DNA of 64,000 nt from Cronobacter turicensis z3032. Its GTDB lineage: Bacteria; Pseudomonadota; Gammaproteobacteria; Enterobacterales; Enterobacteriaceae. The notes beneath the pieces are model-generated. The model was given only the letters and a program-made list of their open reading frames with translations. It searched no databases and was not told the DNA's origin. The stretch spans positions 2,112,074 through 2,176,073 of the forward strand of contig FN543093.2 in NCBI GenBank assembly GCA_000027065.2, written 5' to 3'. A program made the position numbers and the translations under genes. Shown here piece after piece: positions 1 through 10,327 of this stretch; position 1 is the first letter of the stretch; each line of letters begins with the position of its first letter.

Positions 1-297
1 CATCCAGATAACCGACGGCCCATAGACCAGCGCCTCGCGCGGAATACCGCAGTGAAAGCGCGTGGCGTACCAGTGCGCAATCGCACCGGTAAACTCAGGG
101 TTCTGCCAGCGGCTGTAACCCAGCACGCCGTGGGCCAGCCGCTGCGACACTGCCTCCAGCACGCAGGGCGCGGTCGGGAAATCCATATCGGAAATGGTAA
201 AGGGCAGGAGATCGTCTGCGCCAAACCGGTCGGCCACGTAATCCCACTGGGTACACCAGGTGCCGCGACGATCCACCGCCTGTGAAAAATCGAACAT
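1..297 (-). CDS. malY: MalY, PLP-dependent cystathionine beta-lyase / MalT inhibitor (partial)
   Basis: N-terminal 99 residues of a fold-type I aminotransferase-like protein; the rest lies beyond the left edge. The start reads MFDFSQAVDRRGTWCTQWDY and continues with FTISDMDFPTAP and HGVLGYSRWQ, closely matching E. coli MalY. MalY cleaves C-S bonds and, in E. coli, also antagonises the maltose activator MalT. The ATG at 295-297 lies 13 bp downstream of the malX stop codon, so malX and malY form one operon, transcribed away from malI. The PLP lysine is not in the visible part. Confidence 0.93.
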   Translation of the reverse strand, partial: MFDFSQAVDRRGTWCTQWDYVADRFGADDLLPFTISDMDFPTAPCVLEAVSQRLAHGVLGYSRWQNPEFTGAIAHWYATRFHCGIPREALVYGPSVIWM

Positions 298-310
298 ATC
301 GCCTCCCGCT

Positions 311-1909
311 TTACGCCTGCACCGTGTGCATCAGGCTGTCCATCTCATCTTTGACCGACTGCACCTGCGGGCCGATCACCACCTGCAAATTGTGCTGGTT
401 AAGCTGCACCACGCCGATGGCGCGATTGGCCTTAAGCGCGGCGCTGTCCACCCGCGACATCTCCTTCACCGTGAGACGCAGGCGGGTGATGCAGTTATCG
501 AGCGACGTAATATTCTCCGCGCCGCCGAGCGCCTGCAAAATGGCCGGGACGTCATAGCCCGATTTGCCCGTATGGCCTGATGGCGCGACATTCACCGCCG
601 CGGTTTCGGCTTCGCGGCCCGGCGTTTTCAGGTTAAAGCGGGCGATGGCGAAGCGGAAAATCGCGTAGTACGCCACAAACCAGACGCCCGCCACAACCGG
701 CACCCAGTACCATTTGGTGGAAAGCCCGTGCAGCACGCCGAAGACCACAAAATCAATAATATTGCCGTCGGTGTTGCCAATGGTCACGCCAAGGATCGCC
801 ATCATGGTAAAACCGAGCCCGGTCAGCACCGCGTGGATGAGATAGAGCGCAGGCGCCACAAACAGGAACAGGAACTCCAGCGGCTCCGTGGTGCCGCCCA
901 CCACGCAGGCGATCACGCCGGAAATCAGCAGCCCTTTGATCTTGTGACGGTTCTCCGGACGAGCGCAGTGGTACATCGCCAGCGCAGCCCCGGGCAGACC
1001 GCCCAGAAACGCCGGCATTTTTCCCTGCGACAGGAAGCGAGTCGCGCTTTCGGCAAAGCCGTGCGATGTCGGGCAGTTAAGCTGCGCCTGGAAAATAGTC
1101 AGTGCGCCGGAAACGCTATGCCCGCAAACGTCCAGGGTGCCGCCCGCCTCGGTAAAGCGGATCAGCGCCACCAGAATATGCTGCAGGCCGAACGGCAACA
1201 GCAGGCGCTCGCCGGTGCCAAAAATCATCGGCGCGAAGCTGCCGGTGCTGTTAATCAGCCAGCCCAGGGCGTTAATGCCTTTGGCGAAGAACGGCCAGAT
1301 GAGCGGAATCGTCAGCCCGACCAGGCCCATCACCACGGTGGTGACGATAGGCACGAAGCGCGTGCCGCCGAAAAACGCCAGCGCATCCGGCAGACGCACT
1401 TTATGAAAGCGCTCATGCAACAGCCAGATGATCACGCCTGCGATCACCGCGCCCAGAATGCCGGTATCGATGGACTGAATGCCGAGCACCGACTGCACGT
1501 TGTTGGCTTTCAGCAGCGCCGCGTCCTGCGTCGGCAAAATGCCTTTGGCGGTGAGCCAGAAATTGACCGCCAGGTTCATCACCGCGTAGCCGACGAAACC
1601 GGCAAACGCCGCCACGCCTTTGTTTTCTCGCGCCAGCCCCAGCGGGATGGCGATACAGAACATCACCGGCAGAAAACTGAAGGCGAAAGAGCCCATTTTG
1701 CTCATCCAGGTGAAGATGAGCTGCAACACGCCGTTGCCAAGAAACGGCATCAGCGTAATCACGTCGTGACTGCTGAGCGAACTGCCGATGCCCATCAGAA
1801 TGCCGCAAAACGACAGCAGCGCCACCGGCAACATAAACGTTTTGCCGAGCTGCTGCATAAATCCCCAAAGCGTATTTTTTTGACCCGTATTCGCCGTCAT
1901 AAACGACAC
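311..1909 (-). CDS. malX: MalX, PTS maltose/glucose-type EIICB permease
   Basis: 532 residues, the usual MalX length. The N-terminal two thirds is a hydrophobic EIIC domain of the glucose superfamily with many membrane segments. The C-terminal 90 residues form an EIIB domain carrying the phosphorylation cysteine in the motif LDNCITRLRL. In the family it couples uptake and phosphorylation of glucose or maltose. There is no EIIA domain, so EIIA-Glc is presumably used. It is the first gene of malXY, divergent from malI, and its promoter region contains two MalI-type operators. Confidence 0.95.
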   Translation of the reverse strand: MSFMTANTGQKNTLWGFMQQLGKTFMLPVALLSFCGILMGIGSSLSSHDVITLMPFLGNGVLQLIFTWMSKMGSFAFSFLPVMFCIAIPLGLARENKGVAAFAGFVGYAVMNLAVNFWLTAKGILPTQDAALLKANNVQSVLGIQSIDTGILGAVIAGVIIWLLHERFHKVRLPDALAFFGGTRFVPIVTTVVMGLVGLTIPLIWPFFAKGINALGWLINSTGSFAPMIFGTGERLLLPFGLQHILVALIRFTEAGGTLDVCGHSVSGALTIFQAQLNCPTSHGFAESATRFLSQGKMPAFLGGLPGAALAMYHCARPENRHKIKGLLISGVIACVVGGTTEPLEFLFLFVAPALYLIHAVLTGLGFTMMAILGVTIGNTDGNIIDFVVFGVLHGLSTKWYWVPVVAGVWFVAYYAIFRFAIARFNLKTPGREAETAAVNVAPSGHTGKSGYDVPAILQALGGAENITSLDNCITRLRLTVKEMSRVDSAALKANRAIGVVQLNQHNLQVVIGPQVQSVKDEMDSLMHTVQA

Positions 1910-1950
1910 CTCGCGTTAAATGATCCCATCGCCTGAACGAAGGATCGCAA

Positions 1951-1966
1951 GATAAAACGTTTTATC
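1951..1966. promoter_or_regulatory. MalI operator 1 (malX side)
   Basis: GATAAAACGTTTTATC is a perfect 16-bp palindrome, identical to the MalI operator core known from E. coli. It lies 42 bp upstream of the malX start codon. Confidence 0.85.
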
Positions 1967-2014
1967 AAAGTTTAATGCGCGTTGAATCACAGAACATTAC
2001 CCAGGCCTGACCGT

Positions 2015-2020
2015 TATAAT
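2015..2020 (+). promoter_or_regulatory. malI promoter -10 hexamer
   Basis: A perfect TATAAT followed about 10 bp downstream by the second MalI operator, so that operator would cover the start of transcription. The -35 position (GAACAT, 1992-1997) is poor. This fits the known CRP dependence of the E. coli malI/malX promoters; a weak CRP-like half site TCACA is present at 1987-1991. Confidence 0.6.
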
Positions 2021-2029
2021 AGTGGGACA

Positions 2030-2045
2030 GGTAAAAGGTTTTATC
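2030..2045. promoter_or_regulatory. MalI operator 2 (malI side)
   Basis: GGTAAAAGGTTTTATC resembles operator 1, with changes in the left arm and centre. It lies just downstream of the malI -10 box and 29 bp before the malI start, a position suited to autorepression. Confidence 0.75.
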
Positions 2046-2074
2046 TGCCAGTAATGGAGCAAAAAGCGTAGCCA

Positions 2075-3103
2075 ATGACACAGGCGAAAAGAATCACTAT
2101 CAATGATGTCGCCCAGGCGGCGGGGGTCTCGGTCGCCACCGTTTCGCTGGTGCTGAGCGGCAAAGGACGGATTTCCAGCGCCACCGGCCAGCGGGTAAAT
2201 GACGCCATTGAGCAGTTAGGATTTGTGCGCAACCGGCAGGCCTCGGCGCTGCGCGGCGGGCCAAGCGGCGTGATTGGACTTATCGTGCGCGATCTCACCA
2301 CGCCGTTTTACGCCGAGCTAACCGCCGGGCTGTCTGAGGCGCTGGAAGCGCAGGGGCGAATGCTCTTTCTGCTCCAGGGCGGGCGTGATGAAGCCCGGAT
2401 GCAGCGCTGTTTCGATACGCTGCTCGATCAGGGCGTGGATGGGGTTGTGGTGGCAGGCGGTACGGGCCAGGTCGCCGCGTGGCAGACGCAGGCCCGCGCG
2501 CGCAACATCCCGCTGCTTTTTGCCTCGCGCGCCAGCCATCATGATGAAGTGGACACGGTACGCCCGGATAACCAGCAGGCGGCGCGACTGGTGACCGAAC
2601 ATCTTATTCATCGCGGCCATCAGCGCATCGCGTGGCTGGGCGGCGCGAGCTCGTCGCTCACCCGCGCCGAACGACTCGGCGGCTACTGCGCCACGCTGCT
2701 GCAGTACGGCCTGCCATTTCACAGTGAATGGATTGTTGAATGTCCCGCAGGCCAGAAACAGGCGGCGGAAGCCATTACGGAACTGCTACGCGTTAACCCG
2801 ACTATCACTGCCGTGCTGTGTCATAACAGCACCGTGGCGATGGGGGCGTGGTTCGGCCTGATGCGCGCCGGGCGACAGAGCGGTGACGGAGGCTATGAAA
2901 GTTATTTTGAAAACAGCGTGACGCTGGCGGCCTTCGCGGAAGTCCCGGAGGCGCGGCTTGATGACGTGCCGCTGACCTGGGTGACGACGCCCGCCAGGGA
3001 AATGGGGCACTGTGTGGCGGAGCGCATGTTACAGCGTATTCAGCTCGGTGAGGAATCCACCGGCAGCCTGATTCTCGGGCCACGGCTGGTGGCGCGGCGC
3101 TGA
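2075..3103 (+). CDS. malI: MalI, LacI-family repressor of malXY
   Basis: 342 residues. The N-terminal LacI-type helix-turn-helix includes TINDVAQAAGVSVATVSLVL (residues 8-27) and is followed by a hinge and a periplasmic-binding-protein-like effector domain. In E. coli MalI represses malXY and itself; the inducer is unknown. The gene diverges from malX, and two MalI palindromes lie in the shared 165-bp intergenic space. In E. coli hdhA and the uid (beta-glucuronidase) operon follow; here ydgA follows directly. Confidence 0.95.
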   Translation: MTQAKRITINDVAQAAGVSVATVSLVLSGKGRISSATGQRVNDAIEQLGFVRNRQASALRGGPSGVIGLIVRDLTTPFYAELTAGLSEALEAQGRMLFLLQGGRDEARMQRCFDTLLDQGVDGVVVAGGTGQVAAWQTQARARNIPLLFASRASHHDEVDTVRPDNQQAARLVTEHLIHRGHQRIAWLGGASSSLTRAERLGGYCATLLQYGLPFHSEWIVECPAGQKQAAEAITELLRVNPTITAVLCHNSTVAMGAWFGLMRAGRQSGDGGYESYFENSVTLAAFAEVPEARLDDVPLTWVTTPAREMGHCVAERMLQRIQLGEESTGSLILGPRLVARR

Positions 3104-3116
3104 CAGGCGCAATAAA

Positions 3117-3147
3117 AACGGCCTCCTGAGAGGCCGTTTGCTTTTTT
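3117..3147 (+). terminator. Rho-independent terminator of malI
   Basis: A 9-bp stem AACGGCCTC/GAGGCCGTT with a CTGA loop, followed by TGCTTTTTTA. It sits between the convergent ends of malI and ydgA; the A-rich 5' side may let it act weakly on ydgA too. Confidence 0.85.
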
Positions 3148-4702
3148 ACTGCTGCGGAACCAGCTGCGGCGCGGTTTGCGGCACTGCGCCCGGTTCCGGC
3201 ATCCCCTGCGGCTCTGGCGCGGTCAGACCTGGCATACCGAACATGCCGACAAACTCCGCCAGCGGCATTTTCTGCCCGTTCAGGTTGACCTGGCCGTTGG
3301 CGTACTGAAGGCTGGTGACGATGCTGTTGTCCTGCATCGTGGTGATGCGGAACATCTGGCCCATCGCCGCGAGACCTTTCACCTGCTGCGCCGCCAGCTT
3401 CTCGGCGTCCGCCTGCTGGTAGCCTTCCAGTTTCGCCACCTGCGTCATCATTTCGGTCGCCATATCTACCGGGATCACCAGCTTGCTGTCGAGGGTTTTC
3501 ACCACGCGATCCAGCTGTTCGGCAGGCGCGTCCTGCGTCGCGCTGACCGGCGCCTGGCTCGGATCCTTCAGGAACAGCGACAGGTTAAAAGTGCTTTCGC
3601 CTTTGGCGTTTTTCCAGCTCAGCGGCGCGATAGTGATAACCGGGTTGCCTTTAAGCAGCAGCGGCAGGGACGAGAGCAGGATTTCGGTGGCCTGCTGCTG
3701 ATACTGCTCCGGATTATCCATAATGCCCGGCTGCGCCATCAGCGCGCGGCTGCGCTCGTTATACTGCTGGCTGAACTGGTGCCACGCCTGGCCGTCGATG
3801 TTGCCGATTTTCAGCGTCATTTTGCCGCTGCCCAGATTCTGGTTCTGCACCTTCAGGCTGTTCATGACGTAATCCATCTGGCTGTCGATGCTCTTGCCAT
3901 CTTTCGCCACTTCGGATTTGCCGTTCAGGCTGATGCCTTCCAGCAGCGCCATCTCCTGGCCTTCAATCGCGATAGCCAGTTTTTCGAGATCCAGCTTCTG
4001 CTCGCCGACGCGCTCGTTAAAGGTGGTCATTTTGGTATTGCCGTCAGCTTTCAGGCCATTGAAAGTGAGTTGAACGTGCTGGCCGTACTCATTGACCGCG
4101 TTAACGAGGCCGCTTCCGGCTTCGCCTTTCAGGCTCACTTCATTGCCGTCTTTATCGGCATCCAGCTGGAATTCGCCGCCGCTGAACGACACTTTCTCAT
4201 CCGGCGTGTCGTAGTTCAGCGCCTGGAGCTGGATATCGCTGGAGGTCGCGCCGCCGTAGCCGATGCGGGTCTGGACGTCAGCGAACGATTTACCTTTCGC
4301 GATATCAAACAGCGCTTTGGTCGTGGCGTTGTTCACAAGCGTGGTATGCACGGACGCCATCGCGGGCAGGATATTCAGTTTTTTCAGATCGGCGAGCGGG
4401 ATGGGGCCGTGGCTCACCACCTGCTCCAGCACCACGCTCTGACCCGGCTTCAGCAGCGCTTCCTGCTGGCCTGCCGCAGGTTTCACCACCAGTTGCAGAT
4501 GACTGCTGAAAATCCCTCGCTGGTAATCCTGGTAGCTCAGCTCAAGCCCCGCCTGCGGCGCGCTGCGCTTAAGCTGCGCGTTGGCTTCGGCCACCATTTC
4601 GCCGACATGTTTTTCAAACTGCTTACCGGTGTACCACGCGCCACCTGTCCAGATAATCCCGAGAGCGACAATCACGCCCACGGCGACCAGCGATTTTTTC
4701 AT
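3146..4702 (-). CDS. ydgA: YdgA, DUF945 family membrane-anchored protein
   Basis: 518 residues, slightly longer than E. coli YdgA because of a Pro/Gln-rich C-terminal tail. It begins MKKSLVAVGVIVALGIIWTG, a single uncleaved N-terminal membrane helix, followed by a long soluble region expected in the periplasm. The family's role is not well defined. It lies downstream of manA on the same strand, as in E. coli, with a gap of about 100 bp. Confidence 0.92.
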   Translation of the reverse strand: MKKSLVAVGVIVALGIIWTGGAWYTGKQFEKHVGEMVAEANAQLKRSAPQAGLELSYQDYQRGIFSSHLQLVVKPAAGQQEALLKPGQSVVLEQVVSHGPIPLADLKKLNILPAMASVHTTLVNNATTKALFDIAKGKSFADVQTRIGYGGATSSDIQLQALNYDTPDEKVSFSGGEFQLDADKDGNEVSLKGEAGSGLVNAVNEYGQHVQLTFNGLKADGNTKMTTFNERVGEQKLDLEKLAIAIEGQEMALLEGISLNGKSEVAKDGKSIDSQMDYVMNSLKVQNQNLGSGKMTLKIGNIDGQAWHQFSQQYNERSRALMAQPGIMDNPEQYQQQATEILLSSLPLLLKGNPVITIAPLSWKNAKGESTFNLSLFLKDPSQAPVSATQDAPAEQLDRVVKTLDSKLVIPVDMATEMMTQVAKLEGYQQADAEKLAAQQVKGLAAMGQMFRITTMQDNSIVTSLQYANGQVNLNGQKMPLAEFVGMFGMPGLTAPEPQGMPEPGAVPQTAPQLVPQQ

Positions 4703-4801
4703 GATTCAGTTCCCTTAAAACGAAGCCAGACGGCGGTCCGTCTGGCATGACTGGCAAAGATGTTACCAAGCTTAGCAATCCTTGTTTAAAAGATCAGTAA
4801 C

Positions 4802-5980
4802 TTAGTTGAGCTTATTATAGACGCGCGCAAGACGCCCCACGCCGCTCACGTTGACCGGCGATTCATTCGCCGCCACGAAGGCCGATTCGCCCGGTTTCAG
4901 GGTCAGACGCTCGTCGCCTTTGCTGAGTACCGCTTCGCCCTCGACACAGAACAGAATCGCGGCGCTCTCCTGCGCCAGGCGCTGCGGCTGCGACTGAAGA
5001 TCGTGCAGCGAGAAGGCGAAATCCTCGACCGGGATCGGGAATTCCAGCGCCGCGCCATCTTTCTCAGGCTGCGTCAGCAACTGCGCCGCCGGTTTGGCGA
5101 CAAACTTCACGTTGGCGACCAGTTCCGGAATATCGATATATTTCGGGGTCAGGCCCGCGCGCAGCACGTTGTCCGAGTTGGCCATGACTTCCAGCGCGAC
5201 GCCCTGCAGGTAGGCGTGCGGCGTTTCAGCAAACAGGAACATCGCCTCGCCGGGATTCAGTTTCACTACGTTCAGCAGCAGCGGGGAGAAGAGACCGCTG
5301 TCGTCCGGGTAGAACTGCGCGATAAACCGAATGGTGTCCCACGGCTCGCCCTGCTGGCTCGCGACGGTCGCTTTCAGCACCGCCAGCGCGCGGGATTTCT
5401 CCTCGCCCTGCATATTCAGCAGCCCGGCGAAGAGATCGCGCAGGCGGTCGGCATTCGGCTCGGCCAGGAAATGCGCGATAGCGGTATGCGCGCCCGCGAC
5501 CGGCTGCAGCAGGGAGACAATCTCAGAAAACTCACGAAACGCGTTCATGGCGAGGAACGGCGTCAGGGCGAAGACCAGCTCCGGCTTGTGGTTCGGATCC
5601 TTATAATTGCGCTCGGCGGCGTCCAGGGGAATGCCCGCCGCATTTTCGCGCGCGAAGCCTTCTTCGGAGGCCTGCTTGTTCGGATGGACCTGGATTGAGA
5701 GCGGCTGGTCGGCGCACAGCACTTTAAACAGGAACGGCAGTTCGCCGAAGCGCTCCGCCACCGGCGCGCCGAGCAGGGCGGTTTTATCCGCGTCGATTAC
5801 CTCGCGAAGCGCGCGGGTCTGGCCCTGGTCATCCTGAATTTTCGAGCTGCTTTTCGGGTGAGCGCCCATCCACAGCTCCGCCATCGGCAGGCCTTCCGGG
5901 TTCGCCACGCCATAGAGTTCCGTTAACGCCGTTTTGCTGCCCCAGGCGTAGTTTTGCACCGAGTTAATGAGTTTCTGCAT
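4802..5980 (-). CDS. manA: ManA, mannose-6-phosphate isomerase
   Basis: 392 residues, type I phosphomannose isomerase. The zinc and active-site region IQVHPNKQASEEGF, with the downstream YKDPNHKPELVFAL motif, is intact. It interconverts mannose 6-phosphate and fructose 6-phosphate, linking mannose use to GDP-mannose synthesis for surface polysaccharides. It begins MQKLINSVQNYAWGSKTAL, as in E. coli. It is divergent from fumA, with about 200 bp between. Confidence 0.97.
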   Translation of the reverse strand: MQKLINSVQNYAWGSKTALTELYGVANPEGLPMAELWMGAHPKSSSKIQDDQGQTRALREVIDADKTALLGAPVAERFGELPFLFKVLCADQPLSIQVHPNKQASEEGFARENAAGIPLDAAERNYKDPNHKPELVFALTPFLAMNAFREFSEIVSLLQPVAGAHTAIAHFLAEPNADRLRDLFAGLLNMQGEEKSRALAVLKATVASQQGEPWDTIRFIAQFYPDDSGLFSPLLLNVVKLNPGEAMFLFAETPHAYLQGVALEVMANSDNVLRAGLTPKYIDIPELVANVKFVAKPAAQLLTQPEKDGAALEFPIPVEDFAFSLHDLQSQPQRLAQESAAILFCVEGEAVLSKGDERLTLKPGESAFVAANESPVNVSGVGRLARVYNKLN

Positions 5981-6185
5981 GATCAGTCCCTGTATTCGAA
6001 GGAAAACATTTTTCGGTATTAAACCAATAAAGCGACGCGAAGTAACCCGGCTGGGTAAAAAGTCGGTTTAGTCTCAGTTTTTGTTAAAAAATTGTGTACG
6101 ATGTAGCGACTCGCTTTTTCATGCCGCACACGGAATCAGTGGCGGAACGACGAATTTCTTAACTGTAGCTGTAAGTGAGAGTGCA

Positions 6186-7832
6186 ATGTCTGGCAAACCC
6201 TTCTTCTGGCAAGAGCCTTTTCCACTGAAAAAGGACGAGACCGAGTATTACCTGTTAACCCGCGATCACGTCTCCGTTTCCGAATTTGAAGGTCAGGAAA
6301 TCCTGAAAGTCGAGCCGCAGGCGCTGACCCTGTTGGCCCGCCACGCGTTCCACGACGCCTCGTTTATGCTGCGCCCGGCCCACCAGCAGCAGGTGGCGGA
6401 TATCCTGAGCGACCCGGAAGCCAGCGAAAACGACAAATATGTCGCGCTGCAATTCCTGCGCAACTCGGAGATTGCCGCCAAAGGCATTCTGCCGACCTGC
6501 CAGGATACCGGCACCGCCATCATCATGGGCAAAAAAGGCCAGCGCGTCTGGACCGGCGGCGGCGATGAAGCCGCGCTGGCGCAGGGCGTCTACGAGACCT
6601 ATACCCAGGATAACCTGCGTTATTCGCAAAACGCGGCGCTTGATATGTACAAAGAGGTCAACACCGGCACCAACCTGCCGGCGCAGATTGACCTCTACAG
6701 CGTTGACGGCGAGGAGTACAAATTCCTGTGCATCGCCAAGGGCGGCGGCTCTGCGAACAAAACGTATCTGTACCAGGAAACCAAAGCGCTGCTCACCCCT
6801 GGCAAACTGAAAGCGTACCTGGTGGAGAAAATGCGCACGCTCGGCACCGCGGCTTGTCCGCCGTACCACGTGGCGTTTGTAATTGGCGGCACATCGGCGG
6901 AAGCGACGCTGAAAACCGTTAAACTCGCCTCGACCAAATATTACGACGGCCTGCCGACCGAAGGTAACGAACACGGCCAGGCGTTCCGCGATGTCCAGCT
7001 GGAAGACGAGCTGTTGCAGGAAGCGCGCAATCTCGGCCTCGGCGCGCAGTTCGGCGGCAAATATTTCGCGCACGATATCCGCGTGATCCGCCTGCCGCGC
7101 CACGGCGCGTCCTGCCCGGTAGGCATGGGCGTCTCCTGCTCGGCGGACCGCAATATCAAAGCCAAAATCAACCGCGACGGCATCTGGATCGAGAAGCTCG
7201 AAAACAACCCGGGCAAATACATTCCCGAAGCGCTGCGTCGCGCAGGCGAGGGCGAGGCGGTGCGCGTCGATCTCAACCGCCCGATGAGCGACATTCTGGC
7301 GCAGCTGTCGCAGTACCCGGTCTCCACGCGGCTGTCGCTCTCCGGCACCATCATCGTGGCGCGCGATATCGCGCATGCGAAACTGAAAGAGCGCATCGAC
7401 AGCGGCGCGGGGCTGCCGCAGTACGTGAAAGATCACCCGATCTACTACGCAGGCCCGGCCAAAACGCCGGAAGGGTACGCCTCCGGTTCGCTCGGCCCGA
7501 CAACGGCCGGACGTATGGATTCTTACGTGGATCTGCTCCAGGCCAACGGCGGCAGCATGATCATGCTCGCCAAAGGCAACCGCAGCCAGCAGGTGACGGA
7601 CGCCTGTAAGCAACATGGCGGTTTTTATCTGGGGAGCATTGGCGGCCCGGCGGCGGTGCTGGCGCAAAACAGCATCCGTCATCTGGAGTGCGTCGAATAT
7701 CCCGAACTCGGCATGGAAGCTATCTGGAAAATCGAAGTTGAAGATTTCCCGGCGTTTATCCTTGTGGATGACAAAGGCAACGATTTCTTCCAGCAAATCC
7801 AGGCCGGACAGTGTTCGGCGTGCCTGAAGTAA
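6186..7832 (+). CDS. fumA: FumA-type class I fumarate hydratase ([4Fe-4S])
   Basis: 548 residues from the ATG at 6186 ([12 protein letters not shown]), exactly the E. coli FumA length. The frame is open 35 codons further upstream, but that extension has no family similarity. Cys105 in [11 protein letters not shown] is a conserved cluster ligand; others lie in TAACPPYH and [13 protein letters not shown]. It hydrates fumarate to malate in the TCA cycle. FumA and FumB are too alike to separate by sequence alone; the position between manA and fumC identifies fumA. Confidence 0.95.
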   Translation: MSGKPFFWQEPFPLKKDETEYYLLTRDHVSVSEFEGQEILKVEPQALTLLARHAFHDASFMLRPAHQQQVADILSDPEASENDKYVALQFLRNSEIAAKGILPTCQDTGTAIIMGKKGQRVWTGGGDEAALAQGVYETYTQDNLRYSQNAALDMYKEVNTGTNLPAQIDLYSVDGEEYKFLCIAKGGGSANKTYLYQETKALLTPGKLKAYLVEKMRTLGTAACPPYHVAFVIGGTSAEATLKTVKLASTKYYDGLPTEGNEHGQAFRDVQLEDELLQEARNLGLGAQFGGKYFAHDIRVIRLPRHGASCPVGMGVSCSADRNIKAKINRDGIWIEKLENNPGKYIPEALRRAGEGEAVRVDLNRPMSDILAQLSQYPVSTRLSLSGTIIVARDIAHAKLKERIDSGAGLPQYVKDHPIYYAGPAKTPEGYASGSLGPTTAGRMDSYVDLLQANGGSMIMLAKGNRSQQVTDACKQHGGFYLGSIGGPAAVLAQNSIRHLECVEYPELGMEAIWKIEVEDFPAFILVDDKGNDFFQQIQAGQCSACLK

Positions 7833-7844
7833 TGTAAACGACCC

Positions 7845-7880
7845 TGATGCAGGCCGGGTAAGGCGCAGCCGCGCCCGGCC
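7845..7880 (+). repeat. REP-like palindromic element between fumA and fumC
   Basis: TGATGCAGGCCGGGTAAGGC followed by GCAGCCGCGCCCGGCC forms a GC-rich hairpin (GGCCGGG ... CCCGGCC) of the enterobacterial REP type. It begins 12 bp after the fumA stop and may shield the fumA transcript end from decay. Confidence 0.75.
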
Positions 7881-7989
7881 AGTCAACCGCAAAAAGAGCG
7901 CACAAAGCGCCATACAAATTCTCTGAAGCCATCAATACTTATTCCTGAAGCATGCGAGCAATCCCATCTTTGTTATCAAGGAGAAAGTA

Positions 7990-9387
7990 ATGACCGCCTA
8001 CCGCAGTGAAAAAGATTCCATGGGCGCTATCGACGTGCCGGCAGATAAACTCTGGGGCGCGCAGACGCAGCGTTCACTGGAGCATTTTCGCATTTCTACC
8101 GAGAAAATGCCGACGGCGCTGATTGAGGCGCTGGCGCTTACCAAACGCGCCGCCGCGAAGGTCAATATGGATCTCGGCTTACTGCCCGCTGAGCGCGGCG
8201 ACGCCATCATTAAAGCCGCCGACGAAGTGCTGGAAGGCGCGCATCCGCAGGAGTTCCCGCTCGCCATCTGGCAGACCGGCTCCGGCACCCAGACCAACAT
8301 GAACATGAACGAAGTGCTGGCTAACCGCGCGAGCGAAATCCTCGGCGGCGAGCGCGGCATGGCGCGCAAGGTGCACCCGAACGATGACGTCAACAAGAGC
8401 CAGAGCTCGAACGATGTTTTCCCGACGGCGATGCATGTCGCCGCGGTTATCGCGCTGCGCGAACAGCTGATCCCGCAGCTAAAAGTGCTGCATAAGACGC
8501 TCAGCGATAAGGCGAGCGCGTTCAGCGATATCGTGAAAATTGGCCGTACCCATCTGCAGGACGCCACGCCGCTGACGCTCGGTCAGGAGATCTCCGGCTG
8601 GGTGGCGATGCTTGAGCATAACCTGAAGCATATCGATAACAGCCTGCCGCATCTGGCGGAGCTGGCGCTCGGCGGCACGGCGGTCGGCACCGGGCTGAAC
8701 ACGCATCCGGAGTATGCGCAGCGCGTGGCGCAAGAGCTCGCCGCGTTTACCAGCCAGCCATTCGTCACCGCGCCCAATAAGTTCGAGGCGCTCGCCACCT
8801 GCGATGCGCTGGTGCATGCCCACGGCGCGCTGAAAGGGCTCGCCGCCTCGCTGATGAAAATCGCCAACGACGTGCGCTGGCTCGCAAGCGGCCCGCGCTG
8901 CGGCATCGGCGAAATCTCGATCCCGGAAAACGAGCCCGGTTCTTCCATCATGCCGGGGAAAGTGAACCCGACCCAGTGCGAAGCGCTGACCATGCTGTGT
9001 TGCCAGGTGATGGGCAATGACGTGGCCGTCAACATGGGCGGGGCGATGGGCAATTTTGAGCTCAACGTATTCCGCCCGATGGTCATTCATAATTTCCTGC
9101 AATCGGTGCGTCTGCTGGCGGACGGCATGGAGAGCTTTAACCATCACTGCGCTATCGGCATCGAGCCGAACCGCGAGCGCATCAGCCAGTTGCTTAACGA
9201 ATCGCTGATGCTGGTGACGGCGCTGAATACTCATATCGGCTACGACAAAGCCGCGGAGATCGCCAAGAAGGCGCATAAAGAGGGGCTGACGCTGAAAGCC
9301 GCCGCGCTGAAACTCGGTTATCTCAGCGAGGAGGAGTTTGATGCCTGGGTACGTCCGGAAGAGATGGTGGGCAGCATGAAGCCCTGA
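7990..9387 (+). CDS. fumC: FumC, class II fumarate hydratase
   Basis: 465 residues, member of the aspartase/fumarase superfamily. The signature [11 protein letters not shown] and the substrate-binding stretch [14 protein letters not shown] are intact. This iron-independent, oxidant-resistant fumarase complements FumA. The start [20 protein letters not shown] has an upstream AAGGAGAAAG ribosome site. It is separated from fumA by a REP hairpin and about 110 bp, so it probably has its own promoter, as in E. coli. Confidence 0.97.
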   Translation: MTAYRSEKDSMGAIDVPADKLWGAQTQRSLEHFRISTEKMPTALIEALALTKRAAAKVNMDLGLLPAERGDAIIKAADEVLEGAHPQEFPLAIWQTGSGTQTNMNMNEVLANRASEILGGERGMARKVHPNDDVNKSQSSNDVFPTAMHVAAVIALREQLIPQLKVLHKTLSDKASAFSDIVKIGRTHLQDATPLTLGQEISGWVAMLEHNLKHIDNSLPHLAELALGGTAVGTGLNTHPEYAQRVAQELAAFTSQPFVTAPNKFEALATCDALVHAHGALKGLAASLMKIANDVRWLASGPRCGIGEISIPENEPGSSIMPGKVNPTQCEALTMLCCQVMGNDVAVNMGGAMGNFELNVFRPMVIHNFLQSVRLLADGMESFNHHCAIGIEPNRERISQLLNESLMLVTALNTHIGYDKAAEIAKKAHKEGLTLKAAALKLGYLSEEEFDAWVRPEEMVGSMKP

Positions 9388-10317
9388 TTAGGGCGCGAGG
9401 TAAAGGTGCAGGCGGGGGATCATCATGACGAGTTCTTCCGCCTGCGGCTTATAGCGGTGCTGTACGTTTTCCGCATCATAGTTCAGCAGTTCGCCGATAT
9501 CCGGCACCGCGCCGCCGCGCGTCTCATGACACAGCACAATCAGCGGCGACGGGCAGGCGTACTGCACCTGCCGCTGGTTTTGCGCGTACCAGACGCGCGC
9601 TACCGGCTGCACTTTCACCGGACGCTTAATTTTCAGTCGCGCCTTCTGGGGGAGCGCGGCGATATCGTTGTACTCCTGCGTGAGGCGCGCATGCCACTGC
9701 TCTTTGGTTAACCCGCCCACCGCGCGCGGCGCTTTCAGCCCGCGCTCCAGCGTCGCCAGCACCTCATCGCGCGTCAGATTTTTAATAATGTGCTTATTCG
9801 CCCAGCCGAAACGCAGCGTGGCCGGGTTATCCAGCACCGTGAGCCGACGATAAGCATTGAGCGTAATCAGCCCCGGCAGATAGCGGTGCACCCATTCAAA
9901 ACGCTGGGTGGAGGGCAGGCCAGACTCTACGGTGATAATCTCTTCCAGCTGCGCTTTCAGCGCGTTGATTTTCTGCGCCAGCGCGTGCAGCGCCTGATGC
10001 TGCGCGTCATCGACGCTGAAACAGACCGCGCCCGGCAAGCGCACTGCCGCTTTACTGCTGCGCTTTTCCGACTGCTGCTGGATGAACAGGTGCGTAAAGT
10101 GACGCAGCGCCGCCTCCAGCGCCTCTTTACCGATTTTTTGCGTCACCGCAATGGAGAGCAGCGGATCGTGCTCTTTGCCTTTTTCCACCTCAGGCAGGCT
10201 AAATACCCGCGCCGCCAGCAGACGACAGGCCGCGAGGCCATCCCGCATCTCCATTAATGCATGTTCTAATTCGCGAAAGGTGACGTTAAGGCGTTCAACA
10301 AGATCGTAACGGGCCAT
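9388..10317 (-). CDS. tus: Tus, replication terminus site-binding protein
   Basis: 309 residues, identical in length to E. coli Tus. It begins [20 protein letters not shown] and carries the family's DNA-binding core. Tus bound to Ter sites arrests DnaB helicase from one side only. The stop codon abuts the fumC stop (convergent genes). A Ter site lies 11 bp upstream of the start, as TerB does in E. coli, so Tus should repress its own promoter. This places the window in the replication-terminus region. Confidence 0.96.
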   Translation of the reverse strand: MARYDLVERLNVTFRELEHALMEMRDGLAACRLLAARVFSLPEVEKGKEHDPLLSIAVTQKIGKEALEAALRHFTHLFIQQQSEKRSSKAAVRLPGAVCFSVDDAQHQALHALAQKINALKAQLEEIITVESGLPSTQRFEWVHRYLPGLITLNAYRRLTVLDNPATLRFGWANKHIIKNLTRDEVLATLERGLKAPRAVGGLTKEQWHARLTQEYNDIAALPQKARLKIKRPVKVQPVARVWYAQNQRQVQYACPSPLIVLCHETRGGAVPDIGELLNYDAENVQHRYKPQAEELVMMIPRLHLYLAP

Positions 10318-10327
10318 GATGCGCTCA

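Noticed and set aside
728..1936. Long plus-strand open frame (402 codons) across malX
   Set aside because: It is antisense to malX, rich in His, Arg and Gln, and has no domain logic. It is a composition effect of the GC-rich gene on the other strand.
3176..4750. 524-codon plus-strand frame opposite ydgA
   Set aside because: Antisense shadow of ydgA; no start signal or protein-like pattern.
6255..7913. 552-codon minus-strand frame opposite fumA
   Set aside because: It mirrors fumA exactly and is Arg/Ala-biased; fumA on the plus strand has all expected catalytic motifs.
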